64,000 nucleotides of DNA from Streptomyces sp. AC550_RSS872 (GTDB lineage Bacteria > Actinomycetota > Actinomycetes > Streptomycetales > Streptomycetaceae): positions 1-64,000 of the forward strand of contig NZ_JAGMUL010000058.1 in assembly GCF_019049285.1 (NCBI RefSeq), read 5' to 3'. The notes under the pieces are model-generated. The model did no database searches. It saw only the letters and a list, made by a program, of their open reading frames with translations, and had not been told where the DNA came from. Position numbers and translations under genes: made by a program. Each line of letters opens with the position of its first letter. Within the stretch, counting starts at the first letter, position 1. Below are positions 53,484-62,772 of this stretch, one piece after another.

Positions 53484-54140
53484 TCACAGGCGGTGGCGTG
53501 CGGCCTCCTCTGCCCCGGCCCTCGCCCGCGCCCCCATCCCCGCCACTCCCGCTGCCGCCCCCGGCGAGGCCGGCTCCGGCCCCGCCGCCTGGGCGGTCGA
53601 CGAGAGACGGATCAGCCGGGACTCGCAGTGGTCGAGCCAGCGCGCCTCGGCCTCGGTCTGGAAGATCAGCTGCTCCAGGACGAGAAGCCAGGCGATGTCG
53701 TCCCGCTCCCGTGCCCCGTTCTCCTCCACGGCGGTGAGAGCCTGCGCCTTCAGCCGGGTGTAGTCCTGCATGGCCTTCACGGTGTGCCGGCGCTGGGACT
53801 GGATGACGTCACGGATGTCGACCCCGGGCGCCCCGACGGCCATGGCCAGCTTGATGGCCAGCTCGTCACGGGCCGGGCTGGTGCGGTCGACGGGGTTCTC
53901 GAACCAACTGCGCAGTTCGACGCGACCGCTGTCGGTGATCGCGTAGAGCGGGTGGCCGGCCTCGTCCTCGCCGTCCTGCACGACCATGCCGTCGCGTTCA
54001 AGCCGGCTGATCGTCGTGTAGACCTGCCCCACGTTGAGCGGCCAGGTGGAGCCGGTGCGGGACTCGAACTCCGTACGGAGCTGTGCGCCGTAGCGCGGGC
54101 CGCGTTCGAGGAGGGCGAGAAGCCCGTGACGGATGGACAT
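53484..54140 (-). CDS. PadR-family regulator
   Basis: A 218-aa repressor. The ATG at 54140 gives MSIRHGLLALLERGPRYGAQ, the normal beginning; a TTG-initiated extension is less likely. The winged helix continues with STWPLNVGQVYTTISRLERD and the wing DEAGHPLYAITDSGR. The C-terminal PadR helices run from about residue 90 to 170, followed by a disordered Ala/Gly tail. The usual targets of such regulators are adjacent ABC exporters, here the ATPase/permease pair. There is no Shine-Dalgarno sequence, so translation may be leaderless. Confidence 0.88.
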   Translation of the reverse strand: MSIRHGLLALLERGPRYGAQLRTEFESRTGSTWPLNVGQVYTTISRLERDGMVVQDGEDEAGHPLYAITDSGRVELRSWFENPVDRTSPARDELAIKLAMAVGAPGVDIRDVIQSQRRHTVKAMQDYTRLKAQALTAVEENGARERDDIAWLLVLEQLIFQTEAEARWLDHCESRLIRLSSTAQAAGPEPASPGAAAGVAGMGARARAGAEEAARHRL

Positions 54141-54161
54141 ACCGAGTATGTATACCGAGTA
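54139..54161. promoter_or_regulatory. PadR operator/promoter with direct repeat
   Basis: ATACCGAGTA is repeated at 54139-54148 and 54152-54161, 13 bp apart, immediately at the padR-like start codon. On the minus strand TATACAT lies about 7 bases upstream of the ATG, consistent with a -10 box of a leaderless transcript. Confidence 0.6.
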
Positions 54162-54236
54162 AGTCCGCGCGGACAAGCGTCCTGAGGCGGACGCCGGAGG
54201 TCCGCCTCAAGGGGGACCCGGGCCGTCGCGAGCCGC

Positions 54237-54590
54237 TCAGCGGCGGCGCATCCGCACCCCGAGGAAGCCGATGCCGAGGCCCACCAGAGCCAGCCCCACG
54301 CCCAGTGTGAGCACGGGAATCCGCCGGTCGGAGAGGTCGAGGAGGGCCTCGGTGCCGGTCCGGTGAGCGGGCCGCCGACAACTCCGCGGGCGAGCTGTCG
54401 GCGGCCGGGGCGTCCGTCTCGGGTACCACCTCGACCCCCTCGTCCGACTCCTCGGCGGGCTCCTCCTCTGTTGCCGTTTTGGTGCAAGCGGGCTCCACCG
54501 GGCGCGTGGAGGACGGCGAGCCGGAGGGATCGGGCCGGTCGGCAGTACAACCTCGCAGTCGCACGGGGCGGAGCCGAGCAATGGGACGAG
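54237..54590 (-). pseudogene. Cell-surface protein with C-terminal anchor helix, frameshifted
   Basis: One frame carries an acidic segment (TATEEEPAEESDEGVEVVPE, TDAPAADSSPAELSAA). Another continues with TGTEALLDLSDRRIPVLTLG and the helix VGLALVGLGIGFLGVRMRRR. Together they form the end of an exported protein with a C-terminal membrane anchor and basic stop-transfer tail. The reading frame changes near 54365, and no start or signal peptide was found. Confidence 0.6.
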
Positions 54591-54715
54591 GCATGCTCGG
54601 CGGCAGACCTTGCGGCCGAGCTGATCCGTCCCCGGGCCACACTCGGCGTCGTGGCTTCGGAGGTCGCGCTCGTCCGTAACGAAGCGCTCGCGGTCTGGGA
54701 GGTCGTCGACTGCCT

Positions 54716-54931
54716 CTAATCGTCGCTCTCGCCACGGGCGAGCCGTGCCCCCTCTTCGATGTCGTCGTACCGCACACGGACGTCCTGGATGCCGAGGCCG
54801 CGCATCAAGTCGTGCACTGCCACGACGTAGACACGCCCCCTCCTGCGCAGCCGACAGGGGAAGTCACCGCGCCTTGCCTGCTTGTATGCAGTACCCAGGC
54901 TCAGGTTCAGCGCCTTTGCTGCGATTCTCAT
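54716..54931 (-). CDS. Excisionase-like HTH protein, 71 aa
   Basis: A small MerR/Xis-like winged helix protein: RIAAKALNLSLGTAYKQARR, then GDFPCRLRRRGRVYVV. An acidic C-terminus follows. Xis proteins of actinomycete integrative elements look like this and normally stand before the integrase gene, which is missing here. It lies 12 bases after the four-gene TIR operon on the same strand and could instead be the operon's small regulator. Confidence 0.7.
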   Translation of the reverse strand: MRIAAKALNLSLGTAYKQARRGDFPCRLRRRGRVYVVAVHDLMRGLGIQDVRVRYDDIEEGARLARGESDD

Positions 54932-54943
54932 CCCGGCGCCGCT

Positions 54944-55708
54944 TCATACATCACCCCCCATCTCGAAGAGGCCCGGCTGATGCTGTCCGATTCCGTGCTG
55001 CCCCAGACCTTGTCCCTGGGCCAGGCCTGCCCTCCGTAGTCGGCGCACTTCTCGGACATGCGACAGCAGCCCGAGGCGCTGGGCCAACGCTCCGAGCCGC
55101 TCTCCGTGTGCCCGTTGGGCAAGCTCCATCGACATCGGCCCGACTCGCACTACCTGGCCGCCGGTGAAGAGCGGGGCAGCCATGTGAGGGACAGAGATGG
55201 AGAGCCCGTTCTCGATCTCCGCTTCCGGTACTTCGTTCGGCGCCCGGCGGCCCGTCTTCCGGCCGGCTGCATAAGCTGCGCCGACCAGATGGTCCTCAAT
55301 CGCGTCGGGGCTCGCGGCTCGCACCGTCGCCATGGCCTGGAGTGCCCCGGCCAGCACCTCCGAGTAGACGTCATTGGCCTCGGCGCCGGTTCGGTCGGCA
55401 GAGGTCCGCACCGCTCTCCTCAGGCGGGGGGTGAGAAGCCACAGAGCGATGAGGGTCCAAGGCCCCTTTTGGCCATGCTCCGCTTCGTAGTGCAGGTGCT
55501 GTGCGATGGCCTGCCACTGCTCGGCCCGCTTGGCGCTTGCGGGTTTCTCGTACCGCATCGACGCCCACAAGGAGCTCAGCGACAGGCAGGAATCCGCCGG
55601 TGCCTCGGCACAAATCCCGGTGTGGAGGCAGAGGCGCTCGTCCGGACAGCACGTCTCCACCCAATGCGCCAAGCACGCGAAGACATTGGTATACGGCAAG
55701 AGGGGCAT
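54944..55708 (-). CDS. Unknown protein, fourth gene of the TIR operon
   Basis: A 254-aa protein beginning MPLLPYTNVFACLAHWVETC. It has a Cys-rich N-terminal part (CPDERLCLHTGIC) that might bind metal. A helical middle follows, with LTPRLRRAVRTSADRTGAEA, NDVYSEVLAGALQAMATV and DHLVGAAYAAGRKTGRR, distantly like a sigma-region-2 helix bundle. The C-terminus is amphipathic. Its ATG overlaps the stop of the upstream gene by one base (TGATG). No family is recognised, and the coupling is the main clue to function. Confidence 0.7.
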   Translation of the reverse strand: MPLLPYTNVFACLAHWVETCCPDERLCLHTGICAEAPADSCLSLSSLWASMRYEKPASAKRAEQWQAIAQHLHYEAEHGQKGPWTLIALWLLTPRLRRAVRTSADRTGAEANDVYSEVLAGALQAMATVRAASPDAIEDHLVGAAYAAGRKTGRRAPNEVPEAEIENGLSISVPHMAAPLFTGGQVVRVGPMSMELAQRAHGERLGALAQRLGLLSHVREVRRLRRAGLAQGQGLGQHGIGQHQPGLFEMGGDV

Positions 55709-57012
55709 CACAGTTCCTTCTGCTCTGCGACGGACGATGGCGTGCCGTTCGAGTCCCAGGGTGGGGGAGCGGACGGGTCGGGATGCGGTGACTGTGTCGA
55801 CCACCAGGCCCCGTGTGAGCCTTCGGTGTGGGACGGTTGACGTAACCCTTCGGCAGGGGGTTCCGAGGGCCGCGGAGCCGAGGGCTCTTCGGGTTCGGAA
55901 CGAGGGGCGTCCCGGGTCGGCCCGCTCACGGAGTCGCCGTTGCACGAAACGTTCTCCGCCACGAGGGTGCCCCGCAAGTGTTCGGCCGCCTGCGGACGTC
56001 CGGACACCTCCATCATCCGGGCCAGACGGTGGACGAACGCGTCCCGCTCCTCGGATCCGCGGGTGATACCCATGCTGTCCAGCAGGGCGGAGACGGGCTC
56101 AAGCCGAGCTTGCGGCTGGCCGTCCGCCGGCGGGGCAGCCGGGTCCTGGTGGGCTGCGGCCGCATCGGTGTCCTGGGGGTGGTCGAGGCCGTTCGGCGAT
56201 TCAACGCCGCCCGGTGAAGCCTGACCGCCGAGGAGATGAAGGTACGGATCCGGGATCTCACTGTCGTTCGCGGCAGCGGCCAGACAGGACAAGGGACCTA
56301 TCAGATCCGTCGCACGCTCGATCTCGTCCTCGTGACGCGACAGCCACCACACGACGGCGCTGCCCGGCGACCGAAGCACGTCCTCGCTGAAGTACGCCCG
56401 GCGGCTGCGCTCGTACTCTCGCTGCTGCTTCCAGGAACCGATGTTCCTCCTGTGCTCCTCCAGCTCTTCCAGGTGGTTCCGGTCCTCCTGCCGCAAGTGG
56501 AGGCGCACATCAGTGGCGTAGGCCGTCACCGTGCCCGTCTCGTCCTGAACAGGCCGTCCGAGCAACCCCTCCAGCCAGTGGCACAGGAAGTCCGCACGGC
56601 TGGGGTGCTCGGCCTCGGTGTACTGCTCGACGCGCCGCAGGACTGAAGCCACGGCCAGAGCTCCCGGGTTGCCATGCGATGTCACGAGCGGGTCCGTGTC
56701 GGTCCGCCACCGGACCGTGCACGAAAAGAGGAACGGGTATTCGGCGAGGCCGCTGGGGACCGGTACATCGATGACCGTTGTCTCCAGGTACGGCGGTTCT
56801 GTGGGGAACTCGGTGCTGTCCGACGCCTCTTCATCTTCGGCGGCGGCACGCCCCCGGCCGTTCCGGACGTACATGTCGAGCAGCAGCGAACCGGCCACGA
56901 CCGCCGTGAGGGGGAACCACATCCAGTCGGGCCAGCCGAGCAGCGCCGTCACAGCGAGCATCCCGGCGATGAAGCCGATAGGCACCACCCGTGGAATACG
57001 ACGCGGTGTCAT
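55708..57012 (-). CDS. Membrane-anchored unknown protein, third gene of the TIR operon
   Basis: A 434-aa protein with two adjacent N-terminal membrane helices (RVVPIGFIAGMLAVTALLGW and MWFPLTAVVAGSLLLDMYV). A cytoplasmic domain follows with IDVPVPSGLAEYPFLFSCTV, TAYATDVRLHLRQEDRNHLE and a charged helix EEHRRNIGSWKQQREYERSR; then VLRSPGSAVVWWLSRHEDEI. The C-terminal 170 residues are disordered and acidic. The layout (two helices plus a cytoplasmic domain) is that of a membrane effector or a docking protein. It overlaps both neighbours. Confidence 0.72.
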   Translation of the reverse strand: MTPRRIPRVVPIGFIAGMLAVTALLGWPDWMWFPLTAVVAGSLLLDMYVRNGRGRAAAEDEEASDSTEFPTEPPYLETTVIDVPVPSGLAEYPFLFSCTVRWRTDTDPLVTSHGNPGALAVASVLRRVEQYTEAEHPSRADFLCHWLEGLLGRPVQDETGTVTAYATDVRLHLRQEDRNHLEELEEHRRNIGSWKQQREYERSRRAYFSEDVLRSPGSAVVWWLSRHEDEIERATDLIGPLSCLAAAANDSEIPDPYLHLLGGQASPGGVESPNGLDHPQDTDAAAAHQDPAAPPADGQPQARLEPVSALLDSMGITRGSEERDAFVHRLARMMEVSGRPQAAEHLRGTLVAENVSCNGDSVSGPTRDAPRSEPEEPSAPRPSEPPAEGLRQPSHTEGSHGAWWSTQSPHPDPSAPPPWDSNGTPSSVAEQKEL

Positions 57013-58979
57013 ACCCCTTCTCCTCTTCGTCGTGAATCGGAAGCAGCGTGCTCGGCGCCCATACCGAGCAGTACGTCGATCTCGCGGCAGAACAGGGCAC
57101 CGACGCGCTGCCGCGCCTCAAGGTCTGTGAGCCTCACGCTCGGGGTGTCCGACAGCGCGAGCAGAGTCCAATCGCAGACAGCCACATAGAGACGGTTCAG
57201 CGCGCCGTAGTCGCCCGCGGCAGCAACGATCAGTGAGCCGACGACGCGGTGGTCGAGGGGCCCGCGCGCCAGGGTGTCCAACCAGCGGTGCAGCACCGGT
57301 GTCCACTCCGCCGCCGGTCTCGCCATCAGCAGCGCCCGCCACCCGAGCGCGAACTCCTTGTACGGAGGCACGATGCGCAAAGACGCCGGGTCGAGCAGGC
57401 CGAGAAGCAGATCGTCGGCGCCTGCCATCAGGGGAAGGCCGGCGATCCGGTCGGCCAGCCGCTGGAACACTCGGCGATTGTTGTGCGCCAGGTCCAGCAG
57501 CGCTGTACGCGCCGCGACGCGCTCCGGCCCTGTCTGGCGGAGCACGAGGTGCCGGAGCCGGACCGCGGCCTGCTCGGGATGGGTCGCCGCGATCACCTGC
57601 CGGCACACGTCCGTGAGTAGAGCCGCCAGACCTGGGGAGATCCGGCCTGTCGCCCACGCATAGACACGTGATCGGAAGTACGAACCGAACCGTTCATGGC
57701 TGAGGCCCAGTTCGAGGGCCACGGCCGCCTCGGCGCGGAAGCGTCCGCCCGGTTGTCCGGTCCACGTCTCGACGAGGGTGCACACATGGTCCGGGCATCC
57801 GGTCGCCATGGCCTGCTCAGCGAATCTCGCTATCAGGTCCATACGGTTCCTGGCACTGAATTCGGGCATGTGGCTGCACCGCGCCACCCAGTCCCGGAAG
57901 GCAGCTCTGAGGTCTGGAAAGTTGGTCCAGAAGTGCCTTCTGACGGCGCTGTCGTAGGCGAGCCGCCGAAACACGATCCGTCCGTCATCGCCGCGATCGA
58001 TGTCCAGTTGTGCCAGCTGTTCACCGAGGTCGGGCCGGGCCAGTCCGACGGAGTCGTCGCTGTCGTGCCCCACTACATCGAGCAGCAGCCGCGCACCTGT
58101 CAGGGCCGTCTCTGCCGGAGCATCGCTGACCATGGCTGCTGCCAGCAGCAGTGCACGCTCGTGCGCTCCGCGGTGTTCACGGAGTTGACGCGCCACTTCT
58201 TCGGCCCAGTTGGTGGCGGCGGCCACCGCTTCGGCACACCACGTCCGAAAGCTCGTACCGTACCGCTGGGAATCGCGCGCCTCGGCGACCAGCTCGGCCA
58301 GCTGCGCGAGCTCCCGCATGGGGGCAGTGACGAACAGATGGCGCAGTTCCTCGGTGTCCAGGTCGTCGGCGTCGAAGGCCACCTCGCGGGCACGCAGATG
58401 ACGGCTGAAGACGGCACGGCCACGAGGGCGCCCCAGCGATACGACGAGCGGCGACAGATCTTCATGCAGCATCCAGCCCAGGCCGGCGGGGAGGACGACC
58501 ACCATGCGGGCATCGCCCTGTTCGACGACAGACCGGTACTGGATCAGGGCGCGCTCGGCTGCTGGATAGTCGGCGTCGGTGACACTCGACAGGTCCAGCA
58601 GGTAACGGTCGTCAGCCGAGACTTCGAAGGAACCCTCCTCCCCGGTCGGCGGGAGTTCTTCAACCGGCCTGACGGCGGTCGGCGCATCCTCCAGCAGCAT
58701 GGTTGCGGCGGCCCGCCTGCCGATGCCGGGGGGACCGTCGAGCAGAACCACCGAGCCGCGAGGTTCGAGCCGTTCGGCGGCCCGCCCATAATGCTGAGGC
58801 CGCACGAAGCAGCCGACGAGCCGACGTCGTTGCTCGCGGACGAGCGTGAGACGGGCGGTGCCCGCTCTGAAGAGGCGCTCGTTGGCACCCAGCATCCACG
58901 TGACGAAGTTGAACTGGTGACCGCTGCCGGTGTGGACGCCCGACCGTGGGTCGGAGACTGTCGTACGGTGTCCGGTCAT
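57009..58979 (-). CDS. Large protein with degenerate P-loop, second gene of the TIR operon
   Basis: A 656-aa protein. The N-terminus has VHTGSGHQFNF, a motif shared with the tail of the TIR protein. A Rossmann-like NTPase region follows, with VVLLDGPPGIGRRAAATMLL (about 78-95), in which the Walker Lys and Thr/Ser are both Arg, and a Walker-B-like YLLDLSSV and RMVVVLPAGLG. The C-terminal 400 residues are all-helical, with repeat-like segments (AVRLRHLVLRQTGPERVAAR, LDLAHNNRRVFQRLADRIAG). It resembles STAND-type regulators that have lost catalysis. It overlaps the TIR gene and the membrane gene by 4 nt each. Confidence 0.72.
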   Translation of the reverse strand: MTGHRTTVSDPRSGVHTGSGHQFNFVTWMLGANERLFRAGTARLTLVREQRRRLVGCFVRPQHYGRAAERLEPRGSVVLLDGPPGIGRRAAATMLLEDAPTAVRPVEELPPTGEEGSFEVSADDRYLLDLSSVTDADYPAAERALIQYRSVVEQGDARMVVVLPAGLGWMLHEDLSPLVVSLGRPRGRAVFSRHLRAREVAFDADDLDTEELRHLFVTAPMRELAQLAELVAEARDSQRYGTSFRTWCAEAVAAATNWAEEVARQLREHRGAHERALLLAAAMVSDAPAETALTGARLLLDVVGHDSDDSVGLARPDLGEQLAQLDIDRGDDGRIVFRRLAYDSAVRRHFWTNFPDLRAAFRDWVARCSHMPEFSARNRMDLIARFAEQAMATGCPDHVCTLVETWTGQPGGRFRAEAAVALELGLSHERFGSYFRSRVYAWATGRISPGLAALLTDVCRQVIAATHPEQAAVRLRHLVLRQTGPERVAARTALLDLAHNNRRVFQRLADRIAGLPLMAGADDLLLGLLDPASLRIVPPYKEFALGWRALLMARPAAEWTPVLHRWLDTLARGPLDHRVVGSLIVAAAGDYGALNRLYVAVCDWTLLALSDTPSVRLTDLEARQRVGALFCREIDVLLGMGAEHAASDSRRRGEGV

Positions 58980-59728
58980 CGCTCGCTGTCCGAGGGGCCC
59001 GTGCCTCCCCGCTCCTGGTTCACGGTCCCGTGGTTGTCCCCGACGTAGCCGATCTGCATCCCGTCGCCGGAGATCTGTGGCGCGAGATGCTGTGCGCCTG
59101 CCTGGTACAGGTGACCGCTGCCTGTGTGGACGGGACCCTGCGGTTCGCTGACGAACGTGCCCGTGAAGTCGCCCTGCACGTTTCCGATGCCACCGGGCTG
59201 ACGGTGGTTGATCACCTTCTGCGGCCCGGCCTGACGGGATGCGTCCTTCTCCGCCTGCCTGCCCAGCTCGGGCACGATACGCCCGAGGTCCTCGGCCAGG
59301 CGCGACAGATCGGACTCCGCGTTTCGGTGGTTGAGCCTGCGGTACTGGCAGTCGGCCAGCTCCCGTAGCGCTGCGGGTAGTTCCTCGCGCTTGAGCCTCA
59401 CCGTCTTGCCCACGAGCACGGGAATGACGACAGCCCCCGTGTCGAACGCCTCAAGGATCTCTCGACGGATCCAGTCCTCCGGATCCTCAAGAGCGGGGCC
59501 TCCGTCAGCGGATCGGGCCTCCAACCAGCGGGGGCCTATGACTGCGAGCAGCACGCCGCAGCTCCGTACGGCGGTGAGGATCTCCTGCGGGAACTTGCTC
59601 CCCGGACTGATCGACTTGCTGGCACGGAAGACCTTCTCGTCGCCGAACCTTCGGGACAGCTCTCTTTCCACGAGCGTGGCGGTGAACTCCTCGTCGCCAC
59701 TGCGGTAGTTCACGAAGATCACAGGCAC
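58976..59728 (-). CDS. TIR-domain protein, first gene of the four-gene operon
   Basis: The GTG at 59728 (VPVIFVNYRSGDEEF) has AGAGGAG upstream and begins the TIR fold directly; a longer frame to 59809 adds 27 unlikely residues. The domain continues with RFGDEKVFRASKSISPGSKF, CGVLLAVIGPRWL and DWIRREILEAFDTGAVVIPV, where the Glu of RREI sits at the usual catalytic place. The last 85 residues are Gly/Asn/Gln-rich, with QGPVHTGSGHLYQAG and further GxxHG-type repeats, perhaps a beta-solenoid docking tail. Predicted NADase or signal synthase. Confidence 0.78.
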   Translation of the reverse strand: MPVIFVNYRSGDEEFTATLVERELSRRFGDEKVFRASKSISPGSKFPQEILTAVRSCGVLLAVIGPRWLEARSADGGPALEDPEDWIRREILEAFDTGAVVIPVLVGKTVRLKREELPAALRELADCQYRRLNHRNAESDLSRLAEDLGRIVPELGRQAEKDASRQAGPQKVINHRQPGGIGNVQGDFTGTFVSEPQGPVHTGSGHLYQAGAQHLAPQISGDGMQIGYVGDNHGTVNQERGGTGPSDSER

Positions 59729-59867
59729 AGCGCGTTCTCCTCTGGAGCTGGGCGGCATGAGCCGCCGAAGGATGACGGGTTTGCCGCCCCTGGGCAGCAG
59801 CGTGTTCACGTGTCAGCGGGCACGACAGAGCAGACGGTCGCCTACGACACGTCAGGGGAGAGCGGGG

Positions 59868-61085
59868 TCAGTGGTCGGCCATGGCGTGCGCCAGCCCTGG
59901 GCGCACCTCACGAACTGCGGGATGGGAGCGGAAGCGCCCTAGTTCACGGTCGAGCCGACGTACTTCCGTCCGGATCGTCGCGGACGGCGCGAGGTCGGTG
60001 AACATCAACAGTTCCCGTGTCACTGCGCAGGCATGCTCGATCTCACCAGAAGCCGCGTGCGCCAAGGCACGACGAAGGCCATAGCGGACGCGGGTGCGCA
60101 CCGCGTGAGAGGGGACGCGCCGACACTCGCGGTCCAGGATCTCGGCGGCCTCCTGGTGCCGGCCCAGGTCGTGAAGACACCAGCCGGTCACCATCAAGAC
60201 GAGGTCGGGGACATGAGTGGGGCCCAGGACAGGACCATCGTTCCTGGCATCGTCCATGGCCAGAAGTGCGCGTGCCCGGTCCAATTCGTTCAGGCAGGCG
60301 CTCTCGTCGCCCGCCAGCGCGTGGCCTTGCGCGGCTCGTTGGGTCGCCAGCCCACGGATCCGGGGCCGGACTCTGCTGTGCTGCGCCTTCTCAACCAGCT
60401 CGACGGTCTGTCGGGCGTCGTTGTTGTAGAGGGCGATGAGCGCGCGACGGACCATGGCGTAGTCCGCCAGATCCGTGTCGCCGCCGGCCTGGGCCAGTTC
60501 CACCGCCTGCGCCGTCCAGTCCAGGGCATCGGCGACCCGCCCCGCCTCCTGGGCCATCCACCCGGCGTACTCGGCGAAGCGTGACGCGCTGACCAGCAGT
60601 TCGGACCGGGGGCGGCCCAGGCAATGGGTGGCCATGCGGGTGATCGTGGTGACCTGCGTGCTGAGCGACGCCAGAAGCGCAGTGGGCGTCCCGGCCTGGC
60701 CCAACATCCGGATCTGCTGCAACTGATCATGGAAGAGGGTGGTTGGAGGCAGTGCCGCGTCCCCCTCCCAGAGCCCACGGCCTTGGCCTTCGAGAGCGCC
60801 TGCCAACAGTGAACCGACGCCCGTGGCAAGCACTTCCCTACGCCCCTGAGCTCGGCCGGTACCGGTGGACGTCGACGCGTCCAGCAGGCGTGCGAGACAC
60901 CCACCCGCCCCGAAGAAGGCGTCACAGCGACGTGCCAGACCTTGGGTCGGCTTCTTGTCGCCCCGCTCGATCTTGCAGAGGTGTCCTTTGCTACAGCTCA
61001 CCTCCTTGGAGACTTCTTCCAGCGTCATGTTCGCGGATTCCCGCAATCGACGCAGCTCCCCACCGAAGCTTAAAGGAACATCCAT
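59868..61085 (-). CDS. XRE-family regulator with TPR-like domain
   Basis: A 405-aa protein. The ATG at 61085 has GAGGGAGG upstream. The helix-turn-helix is at about 10-65 (LRRLRESANMTLEEVSKEVS, CSKGHLCKIERGDKKPTQGL). A Pro/Gly-rich linker and about 300 residues of helical repeats follow (for example VADALDWTAQAVELAQAG, DTDLADYAMVRRALIALYNN, YGLRRALAHAASGEIEHACA). It lies 140 bases upstream of and on the same strand as the TIR operon and is its likely regulator or stress sensor. Confidence 0.85.
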   Translation of the reverse strand: MDVPLSFGGELRRLRESANMTLEEVSKEVSCSKGHLCKIERGDKKPTQGLARRCDAFFGAGGCLARLLDASTSTGTGRAQGRREVLATGVGSLLAGALEGQGRGLWEGDAALPPTTLFHDQLQQIRMLGQAGTPTALLASLSTQVTTITRMATHCLGRPRSELLVSASRFAEYAGWMAQEAGRVADALDWTAQAVELAQAGGDTDLADYAMVRRALIALYNNDARQTVELVEKAQHSRVRPRIRGLATQRAAQGHALAGDESACLNELDRARALLAMDDARNDGPVLGPTHVPDLVLMVTGWCLHDLGRHQEAAEILDRECRRVPSHAVRTRVRYGLRRALAHAASGEIEHACAVTRELLMFTDLAPSATIRTEVRRLDRELGRFRSHPAVREVRPGLAHAMADH

Positions 61086-61928
61086 CGGCGCCTCCCTCAG
61101 CAAGTCACACGCGCTCGCCCCATGCCTTCATGGAGCAGGAACCGAGAGAAGTGTGGCACGCAATGCTGGCTCCACATAGGGCTGATCAGAAGTTTCCCGT
61201 TTCCAATTCTTTTCACTTGCACATGTGTCTCGCTCAGTAAATCGACGGTCTGCGCAGAGCGCGGTGCGCACCACCCCGTGATGAATGAGCGTCGCCCGAC
61301 CCGCGCGCATCGGGTTGGGGGGTGGCCGGAGATCAGGTCGCTGCCGCGGGGGGGGGTCTGGCATCCAAGTGCGACGTCACCGGCCGACTCTCCGCGGCGG
61401 CCAGAGGATCAACGCCCCGGCGGGGGCGATGTTCAGACGACTGCCGTACGGTCAGAGAAGCGTATGGCGAGTGATCGTCGCGTACCGGTGCTCGTCGAGA
61501 ACCTTCGGAAAGGTGCCAGCGGGCCGGCCGAGGTCGGCGACGAGCGCATCGGCGCTCAGGCCGCTCTCGGTGAGGACGGCCCACCCCAGGCCCTGCCGGT
61601 GCGCAGATGACGGACGGCCGTCGGCCTGCTCGAGATGTCCGCGGGGCTCGGCACCAGCATCCTCACCGGCCAGCGCTGTCCCGAGCCCGCCATCACGGTC
61701 CTGGACGGCATCTCGACCGCATCTTCCGCTCGGTCGATGCGGCCGGTGAACGCGGAACCCGTTCGCGCTCCTACTCCCCGAGCGCCCCGTAGCGGCGGGC
61801 TGGCATGTGCAGCGCTCCTTTCGAGGTGGACGGAGCGAGGTCAACGGAGCAATGTGAGCGCGCATGCGAGTTCCTCCGTCTGCTCACGCAACGGCCCACC
61901 TCCGCCCAGCCCTCACTTTCGGTGCTCT

Positions 61929-61981
61929 GCCGCTCCACGAAGAAGGACCAGGTCAAGGACCTGGGTCGTTTTGCTGTCCGC
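61929..61981 (+). repeat. Partial att with terminator region
   Basis: CCGCTCCA, a hairpin built on CCAGGTC, and TTTTGCTGTCCGC match 26757-26807, the region right of att copy 2. The tRNA-derived part upstream of CCGCTCCA is lost. It indicates a further past junction. Confidence 0.6.
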
Positions 61982-62720
61982 CGCGTCCACTCGCCTCGTG
62001 CCGGATTCGTGCCAGAAGGCTGGTCGGGCTCCGCAGCAGACCTCGTCGGGGACGTGGGAGGTACCCCCAGGTCGCCCGCTTTCACTCCGCCTCCGGGCGG
62101 CACGCAGCTGGTGCGGAGTCCAGGAATGCGGGGCGGCCCTCGGCCGGAGGCCGCTGATGGGCAGAGCCTCACGCCGCTGGGGGTCCCGTCGGGCCTGGGC
62201 AGTCCGATGCCCGTAACGATCGCACTGGTTGGTCTACGGAGCGGTGCCGTCCGCCGCCGGACCGGACTCCCCAGGGCGCGGCTGCCGCGTCGTGGCGGGT
62301 GGTCCTGCGGGTTCGGGTGGTCAGGTCGGCTGCGCTTTCCCCAGCGGCTTCGAACAGCGCATAGGCTCAACCGATCAGCGCCGGTGAGCCACTCATGGTG
62401 CAGGTGCGCAGGCTCTGGGCGGTCGGGGCCGGACCAGCGGCGGGGCGTAATGGTCGCGGATGCTGCGTCACCTCCTCGTCGAAGGAAGGCCGGCAGGGCA
62501 ACGGCACGGCGCCCGCGTCGGATTTGGTCTCACCGGTGACGTCGGGGCGGGGGACGAGGACTTCGTCCGGGCGCTCGCGCAGGCGCGGGCGCCCCTCCTC
62601 AGCCCTCGACACGGAACCATCGGCGGTCTGGCAGCCGAACTCCGCTGCCGCCCGAACACCTCCTGCGGGAACTGGAGTTCAGCCTCAGACAGCTCCCGCA
62701 TCGGCGCCATTCGTCCCGTC

Positions 62721-62764
62721 GCTTCCCAAGCTGAGAGCGCGAGTTCGATTCTCGTCACCCGCTC
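62721..62764 (+). repeat. att core copy 3
   Basis: Forty-four bases identical to tRNA-Gly positions 19557-19600, preceded by CGTC as in copy 2. It marks another element junction at which only the toxin-antitoxin segment follows. Confidence 0.92.
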
Positions 62765-62772
62765 TTCTTGAC

